A stretch of 64,000 nt of DNA from JAJFHI01 sp050633705 (GCA_050633705.1 JBOEGZ010000004.1:124001-188000), one strand, 5' to 3'; counted from the first letter of the stretch, positions 1-8,952 are shown. Numbers and translations: made by a program. Notes: generated from the letters alone by a model not told the origin.

Positions 1-2316
1 TCAACGTTCTATCGACGACGTTGTGGATGCGTTTGTGTTATTTGCTCGAACGCCGCCGCGTGCCAGTTCTCGAGCGCTGCGAACATCTGTTGTGTTCGCT
101 CGTTGATCAGGCTTTTTGGTCGAGGACTTGCCATCTGGTGTATCGTTCGCATCAGCCTCAGGAGTTGGTTTTAGTCCAGCGGCCGTGCGCATGGTTTTGA
201 TAAGTGACTTCAAAACGGAACGTGTGCGGTCGGGCAGTAAGCTCGTCGTTTTTTTGGCCAATTGCTGGGTTGGTTCTGGATTGAGGGCGAGGAGTTGCTC
301 ATGTCTGAGGCGTGCTTCGGTTTGGACGGGGTGTTCCTTCAAGCCTGGAATCGTCTTGATATTCATATCCGTGTGCGCAAGCTTATTGAAATTATGCCAA
401 GCTTGCGCGGGCAAACTGCCACCCGTCACGCCACGTGTTGGCCGGAAGTTGTCATTGCCAAACCAGACGCCTGTTACATAGCGACCGGTAAAGCCCATGA
501 ACCACGCATCACGATAACTCGAGCTCGTTCCGGTCTTACCGACCACGTGGGTAAAGTCGAGCTTGGCGCGTCCACCTGTTCCGGCCTCGACCACTTGATG
601 CAGCATTTGATTAAGGCCACGGGCGACACGTCTGGGAACGATTTGGGGTGCGGGTGGTTCGTCGCGCTCGCGGCTGTAGATGAGTTCGCCCCTGGAATTG
701 ACAAGCTCAAGGATTGCATAGGGCAGGGCAAGCTTGCCGCCGTTTGCAAATGTTGCAAACCCGCCTGTGTGTTCAAGTGGTGTCATTCCGCCGTCGCCAA
801 GTGCCATTGAGCAGCTTTTGCGTGCGCCAGAGACACCAAGCCGTTTCAACAGATCGAGAGTTTTATCACGGCCGTCTTTGCGGTCTTTACCTTTGCCCTC
901 GCGGAAACTAAGCGACAGGCTCACAGCAACCGTATTAAGCGATTTTGCCAGCGCGCGTGAGAGCGAGACGCGTCCACCGCCGCCGTAACTGCCGTTGTAG
1001 TTTTTCGGTCGCCAACGGTTGCATGCTGGTGATCTGTCACGGACGGTGGAGTTGGGTCGATAGCCGTTCTCAAGTGCCATTGCATAAACGTAAGGCTTAA
1101 ATGATGACCCCGGCTGGCGTTTTGCATGCGTTGCACGGTTGAACTGGCTGCGGCCGTAGTCCATTCCGCCAACGATGGCGCGAATGGCACCATCGGTTTC
1201 AAGTGTGACCATTGCTGCAGACCTGGCACCTTTTGCCCGCCCCGCCCGGCGGACGATCGATGTGAGCGTATTCTCGGCGATCTTTTGAAGGTTCAGATCG
1301 ATTGTCGTTCGCGCCGTCAAAACATATTCTGATTTGCCCTTGCCCAACCGAGCGACTTCTTCAAACGCCCAATCTAAGAACCAATCCGGACTTTCGATTG
1401 TGTTCATCTCGATTGTTTTTGCTGGAGTGAGGCGGGCCTGGTGTACTTCGGCTGGCGAATAAAATCCGGCCTCAACGAGGTTGGACAGCACTTCATTTGT
1501 CCGTGCCCTTGATGCAGGAAGGTTGACGTGCGGGGCATAGTTTGTTGGTGCCTTAAACAAGCCAGCCAGCAAAGCGGCTTCAGCAAGATTGACTTTGCGA
1601 ACGGTTTTTCCGAAATAAAACTGCGATGCTGCTTCAACGCCAAATGCTCCACCGCCCATGTAGGCGCGATCAAGATAGAGTTTCAGGATCTGGCGTTTTG
1701 AGTAACGAGACTCTAACAAAAATGCTAGGAACGCTTCTTTGATTTTACGTTGTAGCGAGCGCTCTGATGATAAGAATAAGTTTTTTGCAAGTTGTTGGGT
1801 AAGTGTAGAGCCACCTTGTACGACGCCGTTGGCGCGCAAGTTTTGAATTAATGCGCGAAAGGTTCCCAAAAAGTCGATGCCGAAATGTTCGAAGAAGCGT
1901 CGGTCTTCTGTGGCAAGAGTGGCCTTAATAACGGCGTCTGGAATTTCGTCGAGTGGAACGGCGTCGTTGTGAAGGATGCCGCGTTGTCCGATTTCGTTGC
2001 CGGCGCGATCAAGGAATTTTACGGAATACTTACCGGTAAGGAATCTCTCTTCATCAAATTCCTGTAGGGCTGGAATGGCGAGTGCATACATAATGACCAG
2101 TCCTGCAGCACTGATCGTGAGACTTTCAGATACGGCCTCATTGAGCAGGCGCTTCCAGCCGGAAAGGCGAAAGCGGGCGAAAAAAGATGAGCAGATATTC
2201 CATCCATCTTTTATACGCGCCCAAGCGTCAGCTAGGGTCGAATCGATTTTCGAGTCGATTCCGATCCAGTTTATGAGCTTGTCACGCCCACCTTGTTTAA
2301 AGAACCAATCACTCAA
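1..2316 (-). CDS. Class A penicillin-binding protein (PBP1A family)
   Basis: Bifunctional peptidoglycan synthase: it polymerises lipid II glycan strands and crosslinks their peptides at the outer face of the inner membrane. The 771-residue product has a cytoplasmic N-terminus and one membrane segment near residues 66-83. The glycosyltransferase (GT51) domain follows, with the ATEDRRFFEH motif (catalytic Glu about 137) and the QGGSTLTQQLAKN motif. The transpeptidase domain has SSFK (nucleophile Ser about 404), a KSLN (SxN-type) motif and KTGTS. The C-terminal tail is low-complexity, rich in Thr, Asn and Arg. The stop codon is at the first base of the window, so the gene is complete. The start is TTG at 2314-2316 and no in-frame ATG lies close upstream. 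The function is certain at family level; the exact paralogue is not. Confidence 0.95.
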   Translation of the reverse strand: MSDWFFKQGGRDKLINWIGIDSKIDSTLADAWARIKDGWNICSSFFARFRLSGWKRLLNEAVSESLTISAAGLVIMYALAIPALQEFDEERFLTGKYSVKFLDRAGNEIGQRGILHNDAVPLDEIPDAVIKATLATEDRRFFEHFGIDFLGTFRALIQNLRANGVVQGGSTLTQQLAKNLFLSSERSLQRKIKEAFLAFLLESRYSKRQILKLYLDRAYMGGGAFGVEAASQFYFGKTVRKVNLAEAALLAGLFKAPTNYAPHVNLPASRARTNEVLSNLVEAGFYSPAEVHQARLTPAKTIEMNTIESPDWFLDWAFEEVARLGKGKSEYVLTARTTIDLNLQKIAENTLTSIVRRAGRAKGARSAAMVTLETDGAIRAIVGGMDYGRSQFNRATHAKRQPGSSFKPYVYAMALENGYRPNSTVRDRSPACNRWRPKNYNGSYGGGGRVSLSRALAKSLNTVAVSLSLSFREGKGKDRKDGRDKTLDLLKRLGVSGARKSCSMALGDGGMTPLEHTGGFATFANGGKLALPYAILELVNSRGELIYSRERDEPPAPQIVPRRVARGLNQMLHQVVEAGTGGRAKLDFTHVVGKTGTSSSYRDAWFMGFTGRYVTGVWFGNDNFRPTRGVTGGSLPAQAWHNFNKLAHTDMNIKTIPGLKEHPVQTEARLRHEQLLALNPEPTQQLAKKTTSLLPDRTRSVLKSLIKTMRTAAGLKPTPEADANDTPDGKSSTKKPDQRANTTDVRSARELARGGVRANNTNASTTSSIER

Positions 2317-2474
2317 GAGAGGTTGTGCTCCATGCCAACGGGTGTTTAACGTACTTCGGTTAACCTAGGTCAGAGACAATGACCAGGGCTGTGGCTTAAT
2401 CTAAAGCAATATGCCGCCTGGAATGTGTTGATTTGTCATCTTTGACCCCAAAAATTTGGCGATTTTTGTCCCTC

Positions 2475-2918
2475 ATGTCTGAACCTTTCTGGCGCCATAA
2501 ACGATTAGATGACATGACCTCAAAGGAGTGGGAATCTCTTTGTGATGGTTGCGGGCAGTGTTGTCTTCTGAAGTTGGAAGATGAAGACGATGGCACGATC
2601 TACCTGACAAAGCTTTCTTGTTCGATGCTGGATTTGAACACCTGTCGTTGCTCCGACTACAGCAGGCGCCATACCTTGATGCCTGATTGTGTTTCCATAA
2701 CACCAGAAAAGGTACGATCTTTGAGCTGGCTTCCGGCCACTTGTGCGTACCGTCTTGTTGACGAAGGAAAGGATTTGGCTTGGTGGCATCCGTTGATTTC
2801 GGGAGATCGTAACACCGTTCATCAAGCTGGGATATCTGTACGGGGTGAGGCCCACAAAGAAGACGAAGTCGATGAGGACGATTATGGCCACTACATCATT
2901 GGAGAAGTGAAGGAATAG
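2475..2918 (+). CDS. UPF0260 (YcgN-like) cysteine-cluster protein
   Basis: About 147 residues. The N-terminal cluster CDGCGQCCLLK, followed by further cysteines (CSML, CRCSDY, CVS, CAYR), is the signature of the YkgJ/YcgN CxxCxxCC family, thought to bind a metal or Fe-S centre. The biochemical role is unknown. I chose the ATG at 2475, giving MSEPFWRHKRLDD; an upstream ATG at 2433 adds 14 residues that do not look conserved. The gene lies divergently from the penicillin-binding protein. An AT-only imperfect inverted repeat follows the stop. Confidence 0.85.
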   Translation: MSEPFWRHKRLDDMTSKEWESLCDGCGQCCLLKLEDEDDGTIYLTKLSCSMLDLNTCRCSDYSRRHTLMPDCVSITPEKVRSLSWLPATCAYRLVDEGKDLAWWHPLISGDRNTVHQAGISVRGEAHKEDEVDEDDYGHYIIGEVKE

Positions 2919-3044
2919 GTTGAGGGCAAGATTACTATTATAAACTTATCCCCGACGTCTTTGTGCATGCTATAATAATAAGATTTTGCATCGAAACTAT
3001 AATTAAGAACGAAAAATAATACTTATAGTTATTTAAAACTACTG

Positions 3045-3073
3045 TTGACAGGGCAACGCTTCTGAGGTACTTT
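3045..3073 (+). promoter_or_regulatory. Candidate sigma70-type promoter of the GTA operon
   Basis: A perfect TTGACA (3045-3050) is followed after 17 bases by TACTTT (3068-3073, three of six matches to TATAAT). The 50 bases upstream are very AT-rich, like an UP element. The predicted start near 3080 leaves a leader of about 90 bases before gp1. It is the best promoter-like match I found in the 250-base gap ahead of the GTA genes. No CtrA-type TTAA-N7-TTAA was found there. Confidence 0.5.
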
Positions 3074-3168
3074 CTTGTCATGGGTCGGAAAGGTCAGCGA
3101 AACGTTCTTCGCAGTCCAAGTCCCCAATTTCAAACATCAAAACATCATTGAATTCGCGAAGAGGCTGC

Positions 3169-3732
3169 ATGTCCGTCAATGACGAGGCCTGGAGCGAAAT
3201 TCTGCGTCTTTGGACCGAAACGTCTGAGACACCGAAAGCCATTGGTCTTCGGTATGGAATTTCGCACCAGTTGGTGGTTGGGCGTGCACGCTCGGAGTGT
3301 TGGCCCGATCGGCCGAAACAAAGTTCAAATTTCAATCTTGGTCATGAGGCCGACGTCGCAACGGTGGATGCGCCGCGGGTCGGGATGGGTCGCAAAGGGG
3401 GGAAACATGAGGTTGAAGACAAGAGAACGGGAGAGGGGCAACTTTTACAACGGCTTCATGAGGCGATTGAGCGGATCGTGAAGCAGATCGAGGATCGGAT
3501 GTCACACAACCAAGAAGAGTCGATCGCTGATACTGAGCGCCTTGTTCGAACACTTGGCACGCTTATCCAGAACATTGGGAAGATCCAAGACGTTGATGAG
3601 CAATTCCAACGCCGCAGCAGCACTGCAAAGTCGAAACAAAAAACAGCCCGTGATGCGGAGCGCCGCCGCCAAGAGCTTGCGGAACGCGTTTGCAACATCC
3701 TCGCAGACCGATCTAGCCCGATTGGCAAATGA
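3169..3732 (+). CDS. GTA gp1-like small terminase subunit
   Basis: First gene of the GTA operon. The 187-residue product has an N-terminal helix-turn-helix-like region (SEILRLWTETSETPKAIGLR, about residues 8-27, followed by YGISHQLV) and a charged, helical, probably coiled-coil C-terminus (about 95-180). This fits a small terminase that binds DNA and recruits the large subunit; in Rhodobacter capsulatus gp1 has that role. The ATG at 3169 is preferred because GAAGAGG lies 5 bases upstream; the longer frame begins with TTG at 3148. Its 3' end overlaps the terminase gene in another frame. Sequence similarity in this family is low, so the call rests on position and domain form. Confidence 0.7.
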   Translation: MSVNDEAWSEILRLWTETSETPKAIGLRYGISHQLVVGRARSECWPDRPKQSSNFNLGHEADVATVDAPRVGMGRKGGKHEVEDKRTGEGQLLQRLHEAIERIVKQIEDRMSHNQEESIADTERLVRTLGTLIQNIGKIQDVDEQFQRRSSTAKSKQKTARDAERRRQELAERVCNILADRSSPIGK

Positions 3733-4999
3733 ATTATCGGTCAATGATTTATCGGCCCTATTGGCGGATTGGCAGCTGATCGCGCGAGATGATCAATTGC
3801 CACCTCTGTCAGCTCAGAACGGAGAGAGATGGCGGGTCTGGCTGGTTCTTGGTGGGCGTGGGGCTGGTAAAACGCGAACGGGTTCTGAATGGCTGCGCGC
3901 AAAAGTGTTTGGCGAATGGCCTGACAGCAAGCCAGCAAAGCGCATCGCTTTGATTGGCGAGACGATAGGTGATGTTCGCAATGTGATGATTGAAGGGGCA
4001 TCGGGTCTGTTATCGGTGCATAATGCCGAAGAACGTCCAATATTCGAGCCATCCAAGCAGCGCCTCTCCTGGCCCAATGGTGCAATTGCACAGATGTATT
4101 CGGCGGAAAATCCCGAAGGGTTACGGGGCCCGCAGTTTGACGTGGCGTGGTGTGATGAAGTTGGGAAATGGAAAGACGCAGATGCCGCCTGGGACATGAT
4201 GCAGTTTGGACTACGCCTTGGCGAGCATCCTCAAGTGGTTGTGACGACGACACCACGGACAATTGGTTTGTTGAAACGTTTGTTGGCAGATCCTGCAACC
4301 GCTGTTAGCCGTGCGGCAACCGCTGACAATGCAGCCAACTTGGCAACAACGTTTATGACGGAGATGGAACGCCGCTATACCGGGTCAGCCCTTGGGCGCC
4401 AGGAGCTGATGGGAGAATTGATTGACGATACAACGGGCAACCTTTGGCAACGCAATTGGATTGAAGAGCATCGCGTAACACGGCCTCCCGAATTGACGCG
4501 TCTTGTTGTGGCTGTTGATCCGCCTGTGACGGCGAAAGCAACCTCGGATGCATGTGGCATTGTTGTTGTTGGCTTGGGGGTTGACGGTCGCGGGTATGTA
4601 TTGGCCGACCAGACCGTGCAAGGGCGCTCGCCAATACAATGGGCGCGCGCTGTTGTAAGCGCTTATCGCCATTTCGAGGCAGACAGAGTTGTTGCCGAGA
4701 CAAATCAGGGTGGAGACTTGGTGATCACAGTATTACGACAAGTCGACCCAACACTACCGGTGAGGACAGTTCATGCCACACGGGGCAAATGGGTGCGCGC
4801 TGAACCTATTGCAGCTCTTTATGCCGAGGGGCGTGTTGCACACGTGGGAATATATGAGCAACTTGAAGATCAGCTTTGTGCATTCGGCACCGATGGTCGG
4901 GCTAATGGAAAAAGCCCTGACCGGCTTGATGCGCTGGTTTGGGCCTTGACAGACTTGATGATCGACGCAGCGGTCGAGCCGACCTTGCGAGCATTGTAG
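3596..4999 (+). CDS. GTA gp2, large terminase (packaging ATPase/nuclease)
   Basis: Motor that pumps DNA into the prohead and cuts it at headful length. The Walker A motif is LGGRGAGKTRTG and the Walker B acidic pair is in FDVAWCDEVGKW. The nuclease domain has acidic residues in VVAVDPP, VVAETNQGG and PDRLDALVWA. The start is uncertain. The open frame reaches TTG 3542; ATG 3596 is used here, ATG 3653 and TTG 3722 are alternatives, and conserved sequence begins only around LADWQLIARDDQLPP. With ATG 3596 it overlaps gp1 by 137 bases. The sequence is intact, as expected for a maintained GTA. Confidence 0.93.
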   Translation: MSNSNAAAALQSRNKKQPVMRSAAAKSLRNAFATSSQTDLARLANELSVNDLSALLADWQLIARDDQLPPLSAQNGERWRVWLVLGGRGAGKTRTGSEWLRAKVFGEWPDSKPAKRIALIGETIGDVRNVMIEGASGLLSVHNAEERPIFEPSKQRLSWPNGAIAQMYSAENPEGLRGPQFDVAWCDEVGKWKDADAAWDMMQFGLRLGEHPQVVVTTTPRTIGLLKRLLADPATAVSRAATADNAANLATTFMTEMERRYTGSALGRQELMGELIDDTTGNLWQRNWIEEHRVTRPPELTRLVVAVDPPVTAKATSDACGIVVVGLGVDGRGYVLADQTVQGRSPIQWARAVVSAYRHFEADRVVAETNQGGDLVITVLRQVDPTLPVRTVHATRGKWVRAEPIAALYAEGRVAHVGIYEQLEDQLCAFGTDGRANGKSPDRLDALVWALTDLMIDAAVEPTLRAL

Positions 5000-5068
5000 T
5001 CGACATTTGGCAGCGGACGACACGACGAAAACCGAAACATTATTATCGACAACGCAAAGGACTTTTGT

Positions 5069-6292
5069 ATGTCGCGCATGGGACATGTGCTGGCCCGCTT
5101 TGGGCTGGGTACAGGACAAACGAAAACGAAGACTTCTCAATTGGATTCGAAGGTCAGTCGGACGGGAGCGCTTTTTGCATTTGAGCCGATGGGGCAACCC
5201 ATTTGGTCGCCACGAAACTACAACGCATTTGCTCGCGAAGGCTTTATGCAAAACGCGGTTGTTTATCGCTCGGTGCGAATGATTGCTGAAGCGGCTGCAT
5301 CCGTGCCGTTGCTGCTTTATCGAGGCGGTGAAGAATTAAGCGATCATCCACTGATTGATCTTGTTGCAAAGCCCAATATTGATTGTACCGCACCTGATTT
5401 GCTTGAGGCCTGGTATGGTTTCTTATTGATAGCCGGCAATGCCTATGTGGAAGCTGTTGAAGTTGGCGGAGATATTCGCGAACTGCACGTGTTGCGGCCG
5501 GACCGCATGAGTATCATTCCTGGCTCTGATGGTTGGCCGGAAGGCTATGAGTACAAGGTGGCAGGTCATTCCTTACAGTTTACGAGGGATGTGGTGCCTG
5601 GTGTGCGTCCGGTTCTGCACCAACGAATGTTTCATCCTTCAAACGATCACTATGGCATGAGTCCGATTGAGGCGGCAGCCTCTGCCATCGATATTCATAA
5701 TGCGGCATCGCGTTGGAATAAGGCTTTGCTCGACAATGCGGCCCGTCCTTCCGGGGCACTGGTTTATGCCGCACGCGATGGGCATCTAACCGGCGCCCAA
5801 TATGACCGATTGAAAGAGGAATTGGAGCAAGGTTTCCAAGGTGCACAAAATGCTGGACGGCCGATGTTGCTTGAAGGTGGTTTGGATTGGAAGCCTCTCA
5901 GCCTATCGCCACGAGACATGGACTTCATTGAAGCAAAAAATGCGGCTGCACGAGAAATCGCATTGGCGCTGGGGGTGCCGCCAATGTTGCTCGGCATTCC
6001 AGGTGACAACACCTATTCCAACTACCAAGAAGCCAGCCGCAGTTTTTGGCGCCAAACCATTATTCCGTTGGTCAATCGAACAGCCAAGGCCATCTCAAAT
6101 TGGCTTTCCCCGGCCTATGGCGATCAGTTTCTGTTGAAGCCGGATCTTGATCAGATTCATGCCCTCAGTAGCGAACGCGATGGACTGTGGGCACGTCTAG
6201 AAGCAGCACGCTTTCTTACAGACAATGAAAAGCGCGAGGCGGTTGGTTATGGACCGCTTGCTGGCGGAGATGCAATGCAGGGGGAGAAGTAA
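5069..6292 (+). CDS. GTA gp3, HK97-family portal protein
   Basis: Forms the dodecameric ring at the capsid vertex through which DNA enters. The 407 residues match the HK97 portal family in order and length: the N-terminal NYNAFAREGFMQNAVVYRSV, the clip/stem region, GVPPMLLGIPGDNTYSNYQEA near residues 305-325, and a C-terminal helical part. AAAGGA sits 8 bases before the ATG. In RcGTA a small gp3.5 lies between portal and protease; here only three bases separate them, so gp3.5 is absent. Confidence 0.95.
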   Translation: MSRMGHVLARFGLGTGQTKTKTSQLDSKVSRTGALFAFEPMGQPIWSPRNYNAFAREGFMQNAVVYRSVRMIAEAAASVPLLLYRGGEELSDHPLIDLVAKPNIDCTAPDLLEAWYGFLLIAGNAYVEAVEVGGDIRELHVLRPDRMSIIPGSDGWPEGYEYKVAGHSLQFTRDVVPGVRPVLHQRMFHPSNDHYGMSPIEAAASAIDIHNAASRWNKALLDNAARPSGALVYAARDGHLTGAQYDRLKEELEQGFQGAQNAGRPMLLEGGLDWKPLSLSPRDMDFIEAKNAAAREIALALGVPPMLLGIPGDNTYSNYQEASRSFWRQTIIPLVNRTAKAISNWLSPAYGDQFLLKPDLDQIHALSSERDGLWARLEAARFLTDNEKREAVGYGPLAGGDAMQGEK

Positions 6293-6295
6293 GAC

Positions 6296-6976
6296 ATGGA
6301 TGCCAAATCTCATGAAACTAAATTTGTGGCACTCGATCTCAAGTCAGTTGCAACAGATGGCGTGTTTGAAGGTTATGCCAGTGTTTTTAACCGACAAGAT
6401 CTTGGCCATGACATTGTTGCCCCAGGAGCCTTTCGCGAAACGTTGCGCAATCGTGGCGTATCAGGTGTCAAAATGCTGTTTCAGCACGATCCTAATCAGC
6501 CGATTGGTGTGTGGGATGTCATTGAGGAAGACCGCCGAGGTTTGTTTGCCAAAGGGCGTTTGATGCCCACTGTCGCCAAAGCGCGCGAGGTATTGGCATT
6601 GATGCGTGCGGGTGCCCTTGATGGGTTATCAATTGGTTTTCGCACTTTGCGGGGACGACGAAATACAAAAACCGGTATCCGAAGAATTGAAAAATTAGAT
6701 CTTTGGGAAATTTCTGTTGTGACGTTTCCGATGTTGCCGGAAGCGCGCATCGAAACGGTGAAAACGGCGCCATTTGCTGGCGAAATTCCGACAGAACGAG
6801 AATTCGAACGTTGGCTGACGCGGGATGCTGGGCTGACGCGCACGGAAGCGCGGGCAGTGATGCATCGCGGTTTCAAGGGCCTCAACGCTTTGCGGGATGC
6901 GAGTGGGGGCAGGTGTGAACATGAACGTTTGGCAAACAAGATTGCTCAAGCAACGCGCATGTTCCGTGGTGAATAA
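6296..6976 (+). CDS. GTA gp4, prohead protease (HK97 type)
   Basis: Processes the capsid protein N-terminus during head maturation. The 226 residues contain the U35-family core: GYASVFNRQDLGHDIVAPGA, a catalytic His in MLFQHDPNQPIG and the catalytic Ser in GALDGLSIGFR. An acidic residue follows in LDLWEISVVTFPM. The basic C-terminal part probably takes part in scaffolding. It starts three bases after the portal stop, so it is co-transcribed and probably translationally coupled. Confidence 0.93.
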   Translation: MDAKSHETKFVALDLKSVATDGVFEGYASVFNRQDLGHDIVAPGAFRETLRNRGVSGVKMLFQHDPNQPIGVWDVIEEDRRGLFAKGRLMPTVAKAREVLALMRAGALDGLSIGFRTLRGRRNTKTGIRRIEKLDLWEISVVTFPMLPEARIETVKTAPFAGEIPTEREFERWLTRDAGLTRTEARAVMHRGFKGLNALRDASGGRCEHERLANKIAQATRMFRGE

Positions 6977-7026
6977 CGTCACCGCTATTTTCAACATCAA
7001 TAGTTTGCGTAATGAGGTGTCCAGTA

Positions 7027-8244
7027 ATGGAAAACAAAGAGTATGAAACGAAAGCCGGTCGACATGACTTGGCAACGGACTTCGACACAATGATGGAAGC
7101 ATTCGAGGCGTTTAAGCAAGAGAATGATGCCAAGCTTGAGGAGATCAAGCAAAGGGGTGCAGCAGATTGCGTAACGGAAGAAAAAATCGCACGCATTGAG
7201 CACACGCTCGATGAGTACACAAGAAAATCGGCTCGCCCGCCGATTTCAGGAAAGAACGTATGCTCTGGTGTGGCACTTCAACACAAGACGGCTTTTGATA
7301 ATTATGTTCGACAGGGTGAAACGGCTAACTTGCGTCAACTTGAAGGAAAGGCTCTATCGGTTTCTTCTGATCCAGACGGTGGCTATCTTGTTCCAGACGA
7401 GACGGAAACGCTCGTAAACTCTGCAGTGCGCAACATCTCACCGCTGCGTGCGATTTCTGGTGTGCGTCAGGTTTCGGGCTCAGTGTACAAGAAACCATTT
7501 GCTATCACCGGGCCAGATACGGGTTGGGTGGGCGAAGCAGGTGCGCGACCGGAAACAACAGCACCGACATTGGCAGAGCTGAGTTTTCCAACGATGGAGC
7601 TTTATGCAATGCCTGCGGCGACATCAAGTTTGCTTGATGACAGTGCCGTTGACATTGATTCTTGGCTTGCTGAGGAGGTGCGAGCAGCTTTTGCAGCACA
7701 GGAAGGTACGGCATTTGTAACTGGCGATGGCGTTAACAAACCAACGGGTTTCTTGAGCTATCCAACTGTCGACAATGCTTCATGGACGTGGGGCAATGTT
7801 GGCACGCTTTCAACCGGTGTTTCTGGGGGGTTTGCAGCAAGTGATGCTGGTGATGTTCTGATTGATCTCGTTTATGCGGTCAAATCCAGTTACCGAGCAA
7901 ACGGTACATTCGTAATGAACCGGGCAACACAAAGTGATATTCGCAAAATGAAGGATGCCGATGGTAACTATCTTTGGCAGCCTGCAGCCCAACCTGGCGA
8001 AGCACCGACATTGTTAGGTTTTTCTGTTGCTGAATCAGAAGACATGCCTGACATCGGGGCCGATAGTCTATCATTGGCGTTTGGTGATTTTCGACGCGGG
8101 TATTTGATTGTCGATCGTGTGGGATTACGCGTGTTGCGTGATCCATACAGCGCCAAGCCATACGTGCTGTTTTATACAACTAAGCGTGTTGGTGGTGGCA
8201 TCCAGGATTTTGATGCGATCAAGCTTCTCAAGTTTGGTGTCTAG
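7027..8244 (+). CDS. GTA gp5, HK97-fold major capsid protein
   Basis: Main head protein, 405 residues. Residues about 10-65 form a charged, coiled-coil-like delta region that the gp4 protease would remove. The mature fold begins around ALSVSSDPDGGYLVPDE and contains the typical segments VGEAGARPET, LLDDSAVDID and TGDGVNKPTGFLSY. The ATG at 7027 is chosen over 7012 because GAGGTG lies 7 bases before it. A strong terminator follows within 60 bases of the stop, so this gene may be expressed at a higher level than those after it. Confidence 0.95.
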   Translation: MENKEYETKAGRHDLATDFDTMMEAFEAFKQENDAKLEEIKQRGAADCVTEEKIARIEHTLDEYTRKSARPPISGKNVCSGVALQHKTAFDNYVRQGETANLRQLEGKALSVSSDPDGGYLVPDETETLVNSAVRNISPLRAISGVRQVSGSVYKKPFAITGPDTGWVGEAGARPETTAPTLAELSFPTMELYAMPAATSSLLDDSAVDIDSWLAEEVRAAFAAQEGTAFVTGDGVNKPTGFLSYPTVDNASWTWGNVGTLSTGVSGGFAASDAGDVLIDLVYAVKSSYRANGTFVMNRATQSDIRKMKDADGNYLWQPAAQPGEAPTLLGFSVAESEDMPDIGADSLSLAFGDFRRGYLIVDRVGLRVLRDPYSAKPYVLFYTTKRVGGGIQDFDAIKLLKFGV

Positions 8245-8265
8245 TAAACGACGTTGAATAAAATA

Positions 8266-8297
8266 CCGCGTGGACCCATTCCTCCCCACACACGCGG
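8266..8297 (+). other. Hairpin between capsid gene and terminator
   Basis: CCGCGTG (8266-8272) pairs perfectly with CACGCGG (8291-8297) across an 18-base loop. It lies 21 bases after the capsid stop and 5 bases before the intrinsic terminator. A role in 3'-end stability of the capsid mRNA is an inference. Confidence 0.5.
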
Positions 8298-8302
8298 AAC
8301 TT

Positions 8303-8338
8303 AGAGGGCCGTTGGTTTTCCAGCGGCCCTCTATTTTT
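8303..8338 (+). terminator. Strong intrinsic terminator inside the GTA operon
   Basis: AGAGGGCCG (8303-8311) pairs with CGGCCCTCT (8324-8332). The stem extends inward by TTGG/CCAG (one G-U pair) to a TTTT loop, about 13 pairs in all, and is followed by ATTTTT (8333-8338). It sits between the capsid gene and gp6, where no new promoter is obvious. It would terminate most transcripts after the head genes and let read-through supply the tail genes. Confidence 0.85.
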
Positions 8339-8376
8339 GGGGAACAACACATACATCAAGAGTGAGGTGGAGGACG

Positions 8377-8952
8377 ATGGCGCTTATCATGAATGTCGGT
8401 CCGGTGGTGGAGCCGGTGAGTTTGGATGAGGCTAAAGCGCATTTGAGAATCGATGGTGGTGCCGAAGATGCGCTCATTATCAGCCTTATTCTAACATCAC
8501 GACTGCATATTGAAGCAGCCCTTGGTCTCGCGCTCATCACACAAAGCTGGACATTGAAGCGTGATGCATGGCCAAAAGGTGAAAGTGTTGGGTTGATGTT
8601 GCGGCCCGTGCAGAACATTGTTGCGGTTTGAACGATTGATGCTGGTGGTGTTGCGAGCACATTGGCAAGCGACAGTTACATATCTGATACCGATAGCGCG
8701 CCAGCTCGAATTGTAAGCCAGTCGGGCAGTTGGCCAACACCAGGGCAGCGGGCCAACGGGATAGAGATTGAATTTGTTGCCGGTTACGGTGACGCTGCGC
8801 AAGATGTTCCAGCACCCATTCGCCAAGCATTGCTGTTGCTTGTGGCACATTGGTACGAACATCGCGATCCGATTGAAATTGGTACCCCGAGTGTCGCTAT
8901 TCCGGCGGCGGTGTCACGTTTGCTTAAGCCATATAGGATGACACGCATATGA
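8377..8952 (+). pseudogene. GTA gp6 head-tail connector, interrupted by an in-frame TGA
   Basis: The frame starts at ATG 8377 (GGTGGAGG just upstream) and codes for the gp6/phiE125 gp8-type connector N-terminus (VEPVSLDEAKAHLRIDGGAE, then DALIISLILTSRLHIEAALG). It reaches TGA at 8629-8631 after LRPVQNIVAV. The same frame then continues without a shift from TIDAGGVAS through APIRQALLLLVAHWYEHRD to a stop at 8950-8952. Full length would be about 191 residues, close to the RcGTA gp6 size. One base separates TGA from the Arg codon CGA, so a C-to-T nonsense mutation is the simplest origin. Sequencing error, suppression or readthrough, or two-fragment function remain possible. The downstream half overlaps gp7 by ATGA. 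Confidence 0.8.

Noticed and set aside
2346..2363. Two TTAA boxes upstream of the penicillin-binding protein gene as CtrA site
   Set aside because: The spacing is 10 bases instead of 7.
2932..2981. AT-only inverted repeat after the UPF0260 gene as terminator
   Set aside because: TTACTATTATA against TATAATAATAA has a mismatch, no GC pairs and a 28-base loop; too weak to call.
8662..8952. Separate gene starting at 8662 after the gp6 TGA
   Set aside because: Same frame as 8377-8631, coding continues directly after TGA and there is no ribosome site, so it is treated as the second half of gp6.
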